From contig JAUCBN010000005.1 in the NCBI GenBank assembly GCA_035048815.1, positions 16,952,517-17,016,516 on the forward strand: DNA of 64,000 nucleotides, read 5' to 3'. The notes below the pieces were generated by a model. It did no database searches and was not told the origin of the DNA. It worked only from the letters and a program-made list of their open reading frames with translations. Positions 21,832-34,310 of this stretch are shown here, one piece after another. The DNA comes from Abelmoschus esculentus (lineage: Eukaryota > Streptophyta > Magnoliopsida > Malvales > Malvaceae). A program made the translations under genes and the position numbers. How positions within the stretch are numbered: the first letter of the stretch is position 1; every line of letters begins with the position of its first letter.

Positions 21832-23780
21832 GGGGTGTAAATAAATCTAGTGAGTTTAAGTAATGTTAAATTTAATTTTAATTTAAAATATTCGAAATTT
21901 TATGAGCTCAAAATTTAATTCTAATTTTATGATGATTTATAAGGGTGTAAACAAATCGTGTGAGTTTAAGTAGTTAAATTTTATGAGATCAAAATTATTA
22001 AGTTTGAGCTCGAAATCAAAATTAAAAATCGAACTCGAAAAGTTCAAACTCGAAAAGCACAAGAAACTTAAATATACCATATTAAACTCAAATATCATTA
22101 AATTCAATTCGAGCTTTAAATTATTAAGTTCAACTAGAGGTCAAATTCAATTGGAATTCAAAGCTTAATTAGAATAATATTCCTTTCTTATTTTTTATTT
22201 AAAAAATAACTCACTTCAAACATTATTTCGAAGAATAACCCTTTTTACACACGTAGACATAATTCACATCTTGTAGGATGCGAATTATTCGAGCTTTAGT
22301 TTTAAAACTGTGCACGATAGGCATTTTAAGTCGATTTTTTTGTTCTTAGAGATTCATATTTTTAAATTTTTTTTCTTTTTTATCGTAGCAGAGATGTAAA
22401 AAGCTACTTCTAAAGTGTATTATAAGGTAGAATTCAAGTTTAAAAAGTTATCTTAGCATGTTTCTTGCTTGAATCCCATTGCAACATGAGTCTGAGTTCG
22501 TGTTTAATGTGATATTTTGTTACTTTAGTGATTTTTTTCTTTACAAATTCACTTTTCATGTTGAAGTATATGAGCACATGACTACATTGGTTAATAAATT
22601 TGAGGATATAAGGCATCCTAAACAGTTAGAAAAATTCGGTAAAAATATTATCTACCCATGACAACATGGATCTATACTCATGTTTGATGCAATATTACGC
22701 TAGCTTACTGAATTTTTTCATTATAAATTCACTTTCACCTTTAAGTACATGAACTCAAAATTATAATTGTTAATATATTTGAGTATAAAGCATCATAAAT
22801 AGTGATGAAATATCGTCTAAAACACTATACAACCATATTTTAAATCCTTAAAAATATAAAACATTACACAAAATCATGTTTGATTTTAGTTTTTATTATG
22901 TTTATTGATATTTTATTAGGATGATTTATCAGAAATAAAAATATAAATATGCTCAAAATTATTTAGAAAACGTAATCGCGTTGCCAAAACGTAGATATAA
23001 AAAATGATAAGATAGAGAACAAATAATAGAAGAACTCGAAGTTCATTATAATATTGAAATAAATGAACGCATGATTACAATGGTTAATAAAATTAAGCAT
23101 CTAAGATATCTTAAATGATGAAAAAATCTCGTCTGAAATTATATCTATAAATGATATCAATGAAATGATCATGAAGAATATTTTGTACATACAACTTAGG
23201 TGAACAACTATCATAAACAAAATTTGAAGGAAATTATTTTTTAAATAAAATAAAATTATGTCTACGTGTGCAAAAAGATAATTATTTTTCAAAATAAAAT
23301 TTGATGGGAGTTTTTTCTAAATAAAAAATAAAAAAAAAATATTGTTCTAATTAATTAAGTCAAACTCAAACCTCAATATCAATAAAAATTAATATATAAA
23401 TATATTTAAACTTGTTTTCCGTTAAAAGGTAAAAAAATATCATATTCTATTTATAGTTAGATTATTTCCCCCGTCTTTCACATGAGAGATTATTATCTTC
23501 GATTTGTTTTTATATCTTACAAAAAATAAAAGCAGAGAATTGGATAAGAATCCTCTAAATTTTTTCTCGTGTTCAACTTGATCACTATGTAGGAGAACTA
23601 TAAATTCTTATTTAATATTAATAATTATATTTATTATTGATTTTGATTAGCTCACGAGCTTTTTAGTCGAGTATTAAGTAATTACGCTTGACTCGTTAAG
23701 AATTCGAGTCGAATTCAATCAAACTTTAACCGAGTTTAACTCGAGTAGCTCGCGATTTGTTTTGTCTCATTTACGCTCCT
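21832..23780. repeat. GGGGTGTAAA...GCTCC dispersed repeat, large copy with nested element
   Basis: Starts aggggtgtaaataaatc and ends ctcatttacgctcct, an imperfect inverted pair. The first ~117 bp are repeated from 21949. Inside are stretches rich in CTCGAA/AACTCG. A block near 23560-23700 (ttcaacttgatcactatgtag ... gtattaagtaatt) is found again at 39895-39995 in the smaller relative. Two imperfect ~190-bp tandem units occur at 22465-22830, with a partial third near 23030-23120. Open frames are short and random-looking. No perfect target duplication was found. Confidence 0.6.
22162..23363. repeat. Nested inverted-repeat element (1.2 kb)
   Basis: The arm at about 22162-22265 (ttaattagaata...ttattttttattta...cacacgtagacataatt) is repeated inverted at about 23231-23363. 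The arms are roughly 100-130 bp and differ by scattered changes and small indels. The smaller homologous repeat at 39441-40111 lacks this internal block, which supports a nested insertion. Confidence 0.6.
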
Positions 23781-25369
23781 AGTGAAATTAAGGTGTAGTT
23801 AAGGTAAAATATTTTTTTATTTAATTAAAAAATATATATTCTTATTAAAATAAAATTTATATAATTTTTTATTTAGTTAATAAAATTTTTAATTTTATCT
23901 AAATTATTATTCAATCTTAAGATATTTTTATCAAAATAATAAAAATTCATGTAATTTAGCGGTCGCTAAAATATTTTAGCTCATCATCTCCCCCCACAAA
24001 TACTAATATATGATTTTATATTGTTATTATATTTTTGTACTTTCAAATTCTTCTAAAAAAATATTTTAACTTCAAAACATTTTAAGGCACGATTTAATAT
24101 TATTTTTAAAAAGTATTTTTGGTCCAAATTTTTTTGAAGGTAGAAGAATTGTTAAAAATAAAGTTTTTAAAGATTTTTTTAAAAAAAATATTTTTTAATT
24201 CAAACTCAAAAAATTAAAATATTTATTTTTTGTGGTTAAAATATGTTTTTGTAGTCAAATTAAAATTTTAATCATATTTTAATATTATGTTTATTTATAA
24301 ATTTATAATTTTTTACAAAGATATTATTATACTGTTAATTTAAAAATTATATATATTTATATTAAAATTTTTAAATTAAATATTTTATATTTTATGAAAT
24401 ACATAAAATTATTGAAATATAAATTTATTAAAAATATATTTTTTATAATTTAAATTGATATATTTTATATATTATAAAATTAAAAATTTTAGATATTATT
24501 TAAATATATGCTTTTAACTTAAAGTATGGTATTTAAAATATCTTTTATCTTCGTAAAAGTATTTCAGACAATATCTCAAACACAAAGTACCGAAAAACAC
24601 TTTTAAAAAAAAATATTTTTTTCTATCGTACTTTTCAAAAAAAATATTTATAAATTAAGTTTAAACATTTTTTAATTCTGATTTTATTTTTACTATTTTT
24701 AATACGATTATACTAGTTTTGTTAAACGAATAAAAATTTAAAATTAGAATCAAAGTTTATAACTCATATAAATAAACTTGATTCAGATTCTTATAAACAA
24801 TGAAGCACGAAAATTAATATTTTTAGATCATAAGATATAAAAAACGTAACTTAAAAGCTTAAAATAAAACAGATACAAACATATATCACTGAGGCTCAAC
24901 GATAAAAGGTCAAAACCATCGACAAACATTAAAAAAAACATATTACAATAATAAAGCACTTTGGTGACATGATCATTATCACAACTCAATCATAAACAAA
25001 AGTAATGACGGTTGAATTTGTATCCAAATCCAGTTTGAGAGTTTAAAATAAAAAAATTAATATAAAAAATTATCATTTTATCATTCGTAATGATATTAAA
25101 TTTAATCTTATAAAAAATTAAAAATAAATAATTAATCAAATAATTAATTAAGAAAAAATCCGTTGAAAGATAAAAATATATTAAAAAATAGAAAAAAAAT
25201 CATTATTCTCAAAAACATCGGATAATTAGATAAAAAAATAAATAAGGGATTGTAAAATCTAAATTGTGATTTTAGGAATTAAAAAAGATATTTTATTAAA
25301 ATTACATCGTTTTCTATTTGAAATTAATTTTATTTTACTTTTAAAATCCAAATATGTAAAAGTAATAGA
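23781..25369. other. Very AT-rich intergenic DNA with a possible degenerate MITE
   Basis: No gene is seen. Between about 24085 and 24670, ggcacgatttaatattattttt...aagtatttttgg and an inverted counterpart ending cgtacttttcaaaaaa resemble the MITE at 34311-34933. The remainder is long A/T runs. Confidence 0.35.
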
Positions 25370-25620
25370 TTAAAGATCTTTTGTCTCTTTTTTATGCCTC
25401 CTTTTATGTCTCATTTGAAAATTTACTAAAAATTGAATTTTAAACTCTAACCCTTATTTTCTATATCCTAAACCCTAAACTTTATATCAAAAAATACATC
25501 TTACCCCTAATTCCCTAAATTTTAATCAAAACCTTTAAATTAAAACCCTAAACCTCTAATTTGAAGTGGAAGCATAAATAGAAGTATGAAAAAAAATTAA
25601 AAAATTTACCCCAAAATAAT
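25370..25620 (-). repeat. AGGGTTTA-rich dispersed repeat, copy B (reverse)
   Basis: Reverse complement carries AGGTTTAGGGTTTTAATT, TTAGGGAATTAGGGGTAAGATGTATTTTTTG, then ATGAGACATAAAAGGAGGCAT, matching the block order of the copies at 34008 and 51121. Confidence 0.6.
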
Positions 25621-26815
25621 AATTAATAAACTAAAGATTCATTCTCTAATAAATACTATTGTATTCACCGTACTAATTTAAAAAATATTAATAAGCCAAG
25701 TCAACGATTTAACCAGAAAGGATGTACATATCATTATAACGTTTAATTTTTAAAGATTATAATTAAGGTTAAAATTAAAGTTTATTTTTAAAATATACCA
25801 ATTAAAAGTTTAGAGAAATTTACTTGTGCAAACCCTAGCTGCGGCTCTCTTCTTTCAAATTTTCATCCTTTGTCGTATTTTATTATGATCAATTCCTTTA
25901 ATCGGTAATCGATTATTAATTTTAGTATTGGTTGTTGATTATTGAATTTATTTTTTTTGTTTTATTTTAACAAAAATCGATTGTTGTTCACACAAAGATT
26001 TAATCGATGCTAGTTTTTGATTTAATATTTTTATCGATGGTCTCTTGGAAAGATTTATCCCCACTCGGTTAACGATTGTTACCGATAAAATCAATCCTGT
26101 GTAGCGGTACTTTTTGCACGACAGTTTGGATCGCCTACAACTCCTTCTTTCATTATGTGTCTTGTTTGGACAGAGACAATGAGATTCAAGAAGCTTCTGA
26201 ATTTTATTGGTATGTTTATGTCCATATAAATTAAATTTTTCTTTGTTTTTAGGTTGTAAGACTTTTTGAATTTTTTAATTCAATTATTTTGTTTCTTGAT
26301 TATGATGTAATTATAATTTAATAAAAATTTAGTAATATTTTTCAAAAAAAAGTTTAGAGAAACTTTAGGAATAACTTAATATAAAATTTTATTTTAAAAT
26401 ATAAGTGATCCTTAATTATATTTTGAATTTTAGGGTAATTTTTATAATATAAGTAGGAGAATATTATAAGCACATGACGTTGTTCCTTCAGATTTTGTAA
26501 AATAATATTAAATAAAAGAAGGTTATATGTAGGTAACTTCTTCCACCAAATCGCCATTTGTAGGTAGTGTTCTTTTATATCGTAGCTTTTAGCTTAAATT
26601 CTAGAATAAACTTTAAATATCATATTTTTTCAAATAAAAACTCTAAATGACCTATATATTCAACAAAACCAAAAAATTCATTGACAAAAACAAATCAACG
26701 ATAATAATTTAATAATATCTGATATAGTTTATCCAATAAGTTTTACATATGTTATATATTAAAATTTTAATATATAAGAATACTTGGGTCGCGTCCTAGT
26801 GGCCATATGGTCGAA
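25621..26815. other. Intergenic sequence, no gene recognised
   Basis: A less AT-rich patch at about 25830-26220 (starting with AAACCCTAGCTGCGGCTCT, similar in style to plant 5' untranslated regions) has no long reading frame. The rest is AT-rich. Confidence 0.4.
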
Positions 26816-26824
26816 TAACCTTTT

Positions 26825-27573
26825 GGTAAACTACATAAATTTTTAGGTTAGATTCATTTTGATTATCAAACTTTTAATATATTCGATATGGTCATCTAAT
26901 TTTTAGTTTACATTTAATAAGATCACTTAATTTTTAATTTACATTCGATACGATCCTTATCGTTATATACAGTTAAAAATTTGCCTTAAGGTTTAACTTA
27001 CCTTAATAAAAAAAATAGGTAAACTATAATATTTATAACTCAACTTTCTTCTCACTCTTATTTTTAGCCATTAAAGTTTATTTTTTTTAATTTAATGAAT
27101 TTTGAATTATTCATATTTTGACACTCTTAAATGTCATGGTTATACAAATTAAAAAATTTTAATTGTTAATTTTAGATTATTGAATTCTCAATCTTATTTT
27201 GTACTAATTAAATTTAATGTGAAAAATAAAAATATTTCCTAATTTTTTTAATTTGTATAACTATGTCATTTGAGGTGACCAAAATATGGATAATTCAAAA
27301 TTTAAGTTATTAAATTAAAAAAATTTAAACTTTAGTAGCCAAAATAAAAGTGAGATGAAAGTTGAGTGATGAATGTTATAGTTTATTCATTAAACTTTAA
27401 CGGAGATTTTTAACGTTATATAACAATATGAATCGTATCGAATGTAAAATAAAAATTAGGTGATCTTATCAAATTCTAACTAAAAATTAAGTGATCTTAT
27501 TAAATATTTTAAAAGTTCAGTTACCAAAATAAATCTAACCTAAAAGTTAGGTGGCAATTTATGTAGTTTTCCC
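26825..27573. mobile_element. MITE (749 bp) with long terminal inverted repeats and 9-bp target duplication
   Basis: Perfect 9-bp direct repeats TAACCTTTT at 26816-26824 and 27574-27582 flank the element. The ends are inverted copies (GGTAAACTACATAAATT versus GGGAAAACTACATAAATT) and similarity continues for about 160 bp per arm. The middle is AT-rich and non-coding. A 9-bp duplication and long inverted repeats point to a Mutator-like (MULE) origin; this is inference. It ends 160 bp before the ELM1 start codon. Confidence 0.88.
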
Positions 27574-27733
27574 TAACCTTTTATATTTCATTTTCCAAAC
27601 AACATACGAAGGTTTTCATTTATGTAGTCGAGGTTCCAAAACAATAAACTCTGTTCGCACTTCGCCGTTTCTTTAGAAAGAAAAGAGGATCTTCTTCAAG
27701 TACGAAGTGTCTGGGTCATTCCAGAGGTGGATT

Positions 27734-30700
27734 ATGATACCCATAAGGCTGCCTGAACCGCCCATAGGACGGAGAAACACAACGGAGGCGTTCGAAGCTG
27801 GGATTTGTGGGGTAATAAAACGGGTTGTTGTGATTGGAAACGGCTTCTCGGGAGCTGAGAATCAATGCATCGGTTTAGTTCGGGCTTTAGGCCTATCGGG
27901 TCGTCACACTTTATATGTAAGCTTCTCTTTTGATCTGTTCATTTCGAAGTTAAGCTTTTTATTTCATATTTGATTTCTTTACATGTCCCAAGATTCAAAT
28001 TGACGTGCAGTTAAACAAAGATATATGTAAGAAATGGGGAATTTTGATTCATATACTATGATTATGCAGCGTGTTGAAAGGCCAAGAGGAGGGATCAATA
28101 AGTGGCTTCATTGGCTTCCAGTTTCTCTTCATAAAAAAGTGGATTCTGTTATAAGGCGAATTTGCATCTATTCGGGAGTTCAAACTGATGCTAGATGGAG
28201 CAAAGTTGTGCCTTTATCAGTTGGGAAAACTGGTAACTGTGCTTTGAGCTCTTAAATTATATGTTTTCATATTAACTTTTAGGTATAAAGATAATTTTAA
28301 CATTAACATTTATGATTTTTATCATTTTGGCCATGATAAATTTAGCTCTTAACCTATTTTTTTTCGACAAATATTGGCATGTGTAGAATGACATAGGTTA
28401 AGGGTTAAATTTATCCAAAAAAGAATGAGGTCCAGAATGATAAAGTTCATAAATGTTAAGGGTTAAAATTATCTTTATGCCTAATTTTTATGTTACTTAA
28501 AAAGTCATTGATCTGTCCCTTTTTTTTCTTTGGTACCACAAAATCAAAATTCATGAGAATAGATGTGCTGCAGGCTTGTCCAGTGTTTTAGAAGCTGATG
28601 CAAAACAGATTGCAATGATGGCACGGGATACATTTGAGAAGTATATTCTTATAACTTGAATTTCTCTGTTTGTACTACTTTGTTGCACAATTGTGACACT
28701 AGAAGTTGAACCTATATGATTTAGCTCTTTAGTGGCTGATCTTTTCATTAAATTGTCATGTTCTTATTTTATTTTACCCTTTTAGGGAAGGCCCTCTGTT
28801 GGTCATTGCATCTGGTCGGGATACAATCTCTGTTGCGAGCTCTATTAAACGGTTAGCCACTGACAATGTTTTTGTTGTGCAGGTTAAACTTTGTTTCACT
28901 CCCTCTCTTTTTTCAATTTTTTGGAATGTGGTTTTTCTTTGGGGTTTCCATTATGCTGCTTTTGAATTTGTTCAACTATTTAGACTTTAGAGACCAGGCT
29001 GATTTCACAGTAGGTTTGAAGTTAAAAGTGTTATGAACTTTCAAACTTTTTATTCTTCTTCTGGGATACATATTGGATTTCATATTTCTCACAAGAAAGT
29101 TCCTGGAAAATGGCTTGTAATTATCACCTATTGTTTATTTTGAAGGTTAATTATTGTTGTATTAACCTTTTCCTTTTTAAAAGAAAAATACTGAAATTTG
29201 TGTTCTATTTTTTTCTATGATTTCATTTTACAGATCCAACATCCACGGACAAGGCTGAATAGGTTTGATTTAGTGATTACTCCTCAGCATGATTATTATC
29301 CATTGACTCCTCATGCACGGAGGCAAATTCCTTGGTTTATGCATTCGTGGATAACTCCTCGCCGACCTCCTGACAGACATGTGGTATGTTTTTCAATTGT
29401 AAAACTCACTAATAATGCATCCTTGGATAGGTAAATCTTTGGTGGCTGTTAAAATTTTAGCTGCTCTTATTATTGATTGTTCATCAGTAGGTAGCTCATC
29501 AATACCAGTTTCTGAATATATCAGGTTCTCACTGTTGGAGCTCTTCATCTAGCCGATTCTGCTGCACTCCGAAGTGCTGCTTCTGTCTGGCATGATGAAC
29601 TAGCACCGCTTGCAAAGCCCTTGCTTGTCGTCAACATTGGAGGACCAACAAGTAATGTTTTAGTGAAGCATGGAATTCATTATCAGTTTGTTTTATCATC
29701 TTATATAGGATTATAATTATTGTTTGAAACAAATTAGCGTTTCTTTTGTATATGTAGGACTGTTAATAGTTTAAAACATGCTATTAAAGAATCCCTTGAC
29801 AATATAAGATAAAAAAGGATTTAATCTCGTTCAGACATATCCACTGGCATCATGTTCTATTGTCAATGATGAACTCATTAAAATGTCATATTTTTCACTG
29901 TTGTTAATGATATGGGCAGATGATTATGATCAACGAACTTGAGCAAATATCCACTCATCAAAACCCGAATGTGTCTTGTAATAATAATTTGAAGTTGTCA
30001 TTAGGCTTTTTTTATCATATAAGAGTACTTTAATTGAATAGTTCTTTAAAAGAACGAATGAACCATATAGCTTCTGTAGAATATCTACCATTCCTCCTTT
30101 CAGATCTTTATCTAGGAATGTTTTACTGTTATACACTAAGTCAAAAGATTTGCGCAGGCAGTTGTCAATATGGTGCGGATCTTGCAATGCAGTTAACAGC
30201 TATGTTGCAGAATGTCCTTTGGAGTTGCGGCAGCATCAGAATATCATTCTCTAGAAGAACACCTGAGAAGGTAAAATTACTTTTAAGTTTTAATGTTTCT
30301 ATCTGTCAAATTGGTTTTCTAATGAGTACTTAGATTCTTCTTGGGAACTGTACTGATAGGTATCAAAAATCTTGCTGGAGGAGTTTAGTTCTAATCCAAA
30401 GGTTTACATTTGGAATGGTGAAGGTAAACTGTTCCCAGTTTTGTTGTGAGATTTTTTTCCCTTTGATTTTACGTTATTTATTTTATTCATCCATGATTGA
30501 TGCTATGTTGTGTAGGTCCCAATCCACACATTGGACATCTGGCTTGGGCCGATGCTTTTGTTATCACAGCTGACTCAGTAAGCATGCTGAGTGAGGCTTG
30601 CACTACAGGGTAGGTCTTGACTAACCGTAAGCCACCTCCAATTATTTAACTGGTTATAATTTTTTTCGAATATAAACATCCTCGATACAATCCTCTGTGC

Positions 30701-32221
30701 TTCAGAAAACCAGTCTACGTAGTAGGAGCTGAGAGATGTACATGGAAGTTCGCAGACTTCCAAAAGTCTCTACGTGAACGAGGAGCGGTTCGCCCTTTCA
30801 CTGGCAAAGAGGATGTAAGTTATTTATTCAATGATTTTGTTTTTGTTTTTGTTTTTGGATAAGCTTTATTTCCTTTAATCCAAATCCAATCAAAAAATTA
30901 CATCAGTGTATATCATAAGTATGTATATCTATACCCCAAGCTGTACAAAGAATTAACATTTTCAGCATCATTCCAATTTACTCGAATACCCTGTAGCTGA
31001 ATCTTCACTACGCCATTGATAGAGTATTTAGGAATAAAGTAAGAATACCAAACTTACTCCATGCCACCTTAGCAGCTTTCGGTCAAACTTTTTGCCAAAT
31101 CTTACATTATAAATCTGAAGACCAGTCCCATTACCATCCTGAAAAAGTTGCTAGGCCTCATCTCGCAGACCAAGCAACTTTCTCCAGCATCAGCTACTGT
31201 TTGGAGAGAGTTGCACCTGCATAATAGTTAGAGACCCTTCTATATATGCCTCAATCCACACTATCCTCAAGGATCCCGCTTGAATGAAGATGAACCAGAG
31301 CTGTTACATGACACAAGCTCTATTCCAACTATATTTCAACTATGCAAGTCCTTCAATCAGAGACCTCCCTCAGTTTTGGGCCAGAAAATTTGTTTCCAGC
31401 TAGCCTTATCACCCCTAACCTTCTCATTTTCCCCTTCAAAAGAAACCTAATGTCTGATTAACTTTTGCTGCTATCACTGCTTTTGGCAAAATGAACTGCC
31501 AACAGTAATTTTGCAAATGGAACAAAACTGACTGAACTCTACCTGCATAAGAAAGCAGTTGAGCTGCTCAACCATTAATTCTCCCAGCAACCTTATCCAT
31601 TAGTGGTTGATAATCCCGGATGCAAGCCAGCTGCATTATACTTCACTTCTCCTAGGATTCAACTGCAAGCCAGAAAAACAATAAAACAGCTCCAGAACAC
31701 ATTTAATTCCAATAACAAAATCCGTGTTACCTTTCTCGAATATGAGCAAGTGATCCGCAAAACATAAATGCGTTAGCTTGATCTTGCTAGCGGCTCAGCA
31801 TCCAACAATCTAGATAATATATTCATTACCACTGCAAAGATACAAGGGGGCAATGGATCCCCTTGCTGGATGCTCCTGTCGCCCTTGGAATAGTCTTCAA
31901 GACTGCCATTAACAGAGATTGAGAACCTTGAACCCATAGTCCAAGAGATAAAAGACCACAGGAAATCCTATAGCTCTGACTACTACCTCGACTTATTGTT
32001 CCTTCCTTCTTTGCAGAGATTTTTGAATGTGATAACCGTTTTGTGTGATATCGTTGGGAAACCATGTAATTTTGCATACCTGTTAAACCTGCTTAATGTG
32101 TTGGTTTTAACTTTTACAGATATCTGAGATCTGGAGCTATTCACCATTAAATGACACCGTAGAGGCGGCGAGCCAGGTGATGAAGGCACTCGCCGCACGC
32201 GGATGGACGATACATGCATAA
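27734..32221 (+). CDS. ELM1: Mitochondrial fission protein ELM1
   Basis: In plants ELM1 sits on the mitochondrial surface and recruits dynamin-related DRP3A for fission (known from Arabidopsis). Eleven exons with GT-AG introns and continuous frame are predicted: 27734-27916, 28070-28232, 28574-28640, 28786-28882, 29234-29383, 29525-29651, 30158-30270, 30360-30423, 30516-30609, 30706-30814 and 32120-32221, giving 422 residues (the Arabidopsis protein is about the same length). The single conserved ELM1 domain is visible throughout: VVVIGNGFSGAENQCIGLVRALGL (residues 31-54), INKWLHWLPV, GRDTISVASSIKRLA, QHPRTRLNRFDLVITP.HDYYPLT, GHLAWADAFVITADSVSMLSEA and GKPVYVVGAE. Start MIPIRLPEPP is chosen because it matches the family start; an in-frame ATG nine codons upstream (27707) is the alternative. 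Intron 10 (1305 bp) holds an antisense LINE fragment and intron 2 a MITE. Coding sequence looks intact. Confidence 0.95.
28281..28482. mobile_element. Small MITE in ELM1 intron 2
   Basis: About 202 bp with inverted ends: AGGTATAAAGATAATTTTAA...ACATTTATGATTTTTATCATT at the left and its near-complement ending ATTATCTTTATGCCT at the right, arms about 45 bp. Non-coding. No exact target duplication could be assigned. Confidence 0.75.
30836..31990 (-). mobile_element. Antisense LINE (L1-type) fragment in ELM1 intron 10
   Basis: On the minus strand, 31935-31800 translates as VNGSLEDYSKGDRSIQQGDPLPPCIFAVV, the region just before the RT catalytic box in plant L1 LINEs, followed by broken matches (CSYSRK, NPRRSEVYNAAGLHPG-like pieces) to about 31560. 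At the low-coordinate end a TTTTGTTTTTGTTTTTG run (30836-30855) would be the A-rich tail of a minus-strand insertion. Stops are frequent. The 5' end is truncated and uncertain. Confidence 0.75.
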
Positions 32222-32859
32222 TCTATTTGCAGTGTTTTGATTTTTAAGCCAAGCGTTTGCAGTTGCTTCCAGCGTTGAACATACTTTCATGCAGTTCCTA
32301 ACCACAGAATTAGTTTCTTTATTTCTTTTTTCAGCGTTAGTTTTTGTCGCACCTTGTTCACACCCCAAATTTTGAGCAGAAGACATTAATTCTATATTGT
32401 ACATCATATTTTTTATCCAAATTCAAATAAAAAAATCACTTTTATTTCGCTCCATTTCGTAGTAAAATCGATATTAAACGTAGGTGCATGATTATTTTCT
32501 TTATAATTATTTTTTAGCTACAAAATATTTCAGCTATTATCTAAATATACCAAACAAGATATATGATCTAATAAGACGATTGTGAAATATTTATTCATGG
32601 TTAAGGCAAAGTCTTTTATTATAGTTCACTCTGTCACTACGCTTTTCGACTTAATTTTAAGCTTGACTAACCCTAAACTTCTATTCAATTGTATTTTTAG
32701 TAAACTTTTAAACTCTCTCGATACTTAAAAGTTAATAACAATGATATTATGTCAATACATACTTATGTTAACCCTGAAAAAAACTATAATCTATTCAATT
32801 CCCCTTATAAAAGAGGATCAAGATGTCGAGTCTTCACCATAAAAGGAGATAAGTTCGCA
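32222..32859. other. ELM1 3' flank with a short LTR-like fragment
   Basis: The first ~200 bp are probably ELM1 3' untranslated sequence. At about 32700-32800 the words actctctcgatacttaaaagttaataacaatg...gtcaatacat match 6236-6320 in the Ty3 LTR-like region, indicating a fragment of the same family. Otherwise AT-rich. Confidence 0.45.
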
Positions 32860-33808
32860 TGTACTCGTCACGCATTGAGAGATAAAAGGAGTACGATCAG
32901 GGATGAAGCTAGGAGGATCAAACATTTAAAATGTGAGAGAGGCTTGGGTGTTAAAGATTTTGTTTCGTGGAATAAAGCTTACATGGCAAGAGGCATTTGG
33001 CTGCTTGTTATTCAAGCAGGTTTACTTTGGGTTGCATGGGTGAATTATTATTTTTTAAAAGGGGATTCTATTTGGAATACTCAACCTAAGGTTACTCATA
33101 GTTGGGCATGAAAAAAGTTGTTTCGCTTGCGAGATGATTTGGTGACTGTTTGGAGTGAATTGCAAGGAGGGTATAACACTAAGAAGTTGTGGAATATTCT
33201 AAGGCACAAGAAAAAAAAGTTCCTTGGTGTACAATTGTGTGGAAAGTACCTTCGATCCCTAAACATTCTTTTATTACTTGGCTTGTTGTTTTAGATAGAT
33301 TGCCGATAAAGAGTCGAATGATAAGTTGGGGTATCCAGATTGACCCTGGTTGCTTGCTTTGCGATGGGTTTGAACTTGAAACTCGAGATCACCTATTTGG
33401 AGATTGCACTTTCTCGACTCGAGTATGACATTTATTTGTTCTTACTTGCAAGTCACAATGGACTCAACGAGATTGGTCTACTAGCTTTCACTGGGTTTTG
33501 CAGTTTGGGAAGGGGAAATCCATGCGAGCTGCGATTGTGCGTTTAGCTTGGCATGGATTAAACTATCATATTTGGAAAGAGAAGAACAACCGTTTACATG
33601 GGAAGCAATAATGTTCAGCCGATTCTGTTTTTGAGCAAATTAAACATGATATTGGTTTATATTTTCATTCTTGTCGTATTTTTTATAGGGATATAGCCAT
33701 TAATTGGGGTATAGTGTGAAATTACTTTCCTCTTGATTTGTTTGTAAAGATGATGGATGTTGATGGTTGCTTTGGATGAATAAAAGTTCAATTTATTAAA
33801 AAAAATTG
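32860..33808 (+). pseudogene. LINE (L1-type) 3' end with zf-RVT domain
   Basis: Translation pieces RRIKHLKCERGLGVKDFVSWNKAYMARGIWLL (about 32910-33005), then WCTIVWKVPSIPKHSFITWLVVLDRLPIKSRMISWGI and CLLCDGFELETRDHLFGDC (33220-33410) are the reverse-transcriptase zinc-binding domain found at the end of plant LINE and LINE-derived proteins. Continuing frames give WHGLNYHIWKEKNNRLHG and DIAINWGIV near 33550-33715. An A-rich tail (aaaaaaaattgagag) ends near 33808. Stops at 33109-33111 and elsewhere, plus loss of everything 5', show a truncated dead copy. Confidence 0.85.
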
Positions 33809-34007
33809 AGAGGGACAAAAAATGCATTTTACTACTATTTGAGCTAAAAAGGATCTTAAATACAATTAGTCAAAAAATTGAGGAACGATTCCTTCAATGC
33901 TAAACATGATTTCATCCATGGGTACCACGATAAGCTAAGGGTGTTAAGTTATTAGGGTTTGGTTTATTTTTAGGATTTTTGTGATTATTGGGGTTAGGAG
34001 TATTTAG

Positions 34008-34270
34008 GTTGGGTATCGAGGTGTAAATCACATGTTACTTAATCGTTTCTCTATTAGTGTCTCTATTTTAAATTAATAAGTTTAGGGTTTAAGATTAAAG
34101 TTTATGGTTGGGGTTTAAGAAATTAATCATAGGATGTATTTTTAGCGTATATGATTTAGGATATAAAAAATTAAGGTTAATATTTAAAATTTAATTTTTT
34201 AAAATTTTTAATAAAGGGCATGAAAAAATACGATTAGGAGTACAAGGTTTCTACTCTCGACCTCAATAGT
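34008..34270 (+). repeat. AGGGTTTA-rich dispersed repeat, copy C, with inverted ends
   Basis: Core resembles copies A, B and D (GTTTAGGGTTTAAGATT, GAAATTAATCATAGGATGTATTTTTAG, GGGCATGAAAAAATACG). The left end gtatcgaggtgtaaatcacatgttacttaatcg and the inverted right end ctattgaggtcgagagtagaaacc...taatcg appear to be imperfect terminal inverted repeats. Confidence 0.6.
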
Positions 34271-34310
34271 ACGTTATTTAATTTGGGTTTGATTTGGTCG
34301 TGAATGATTA

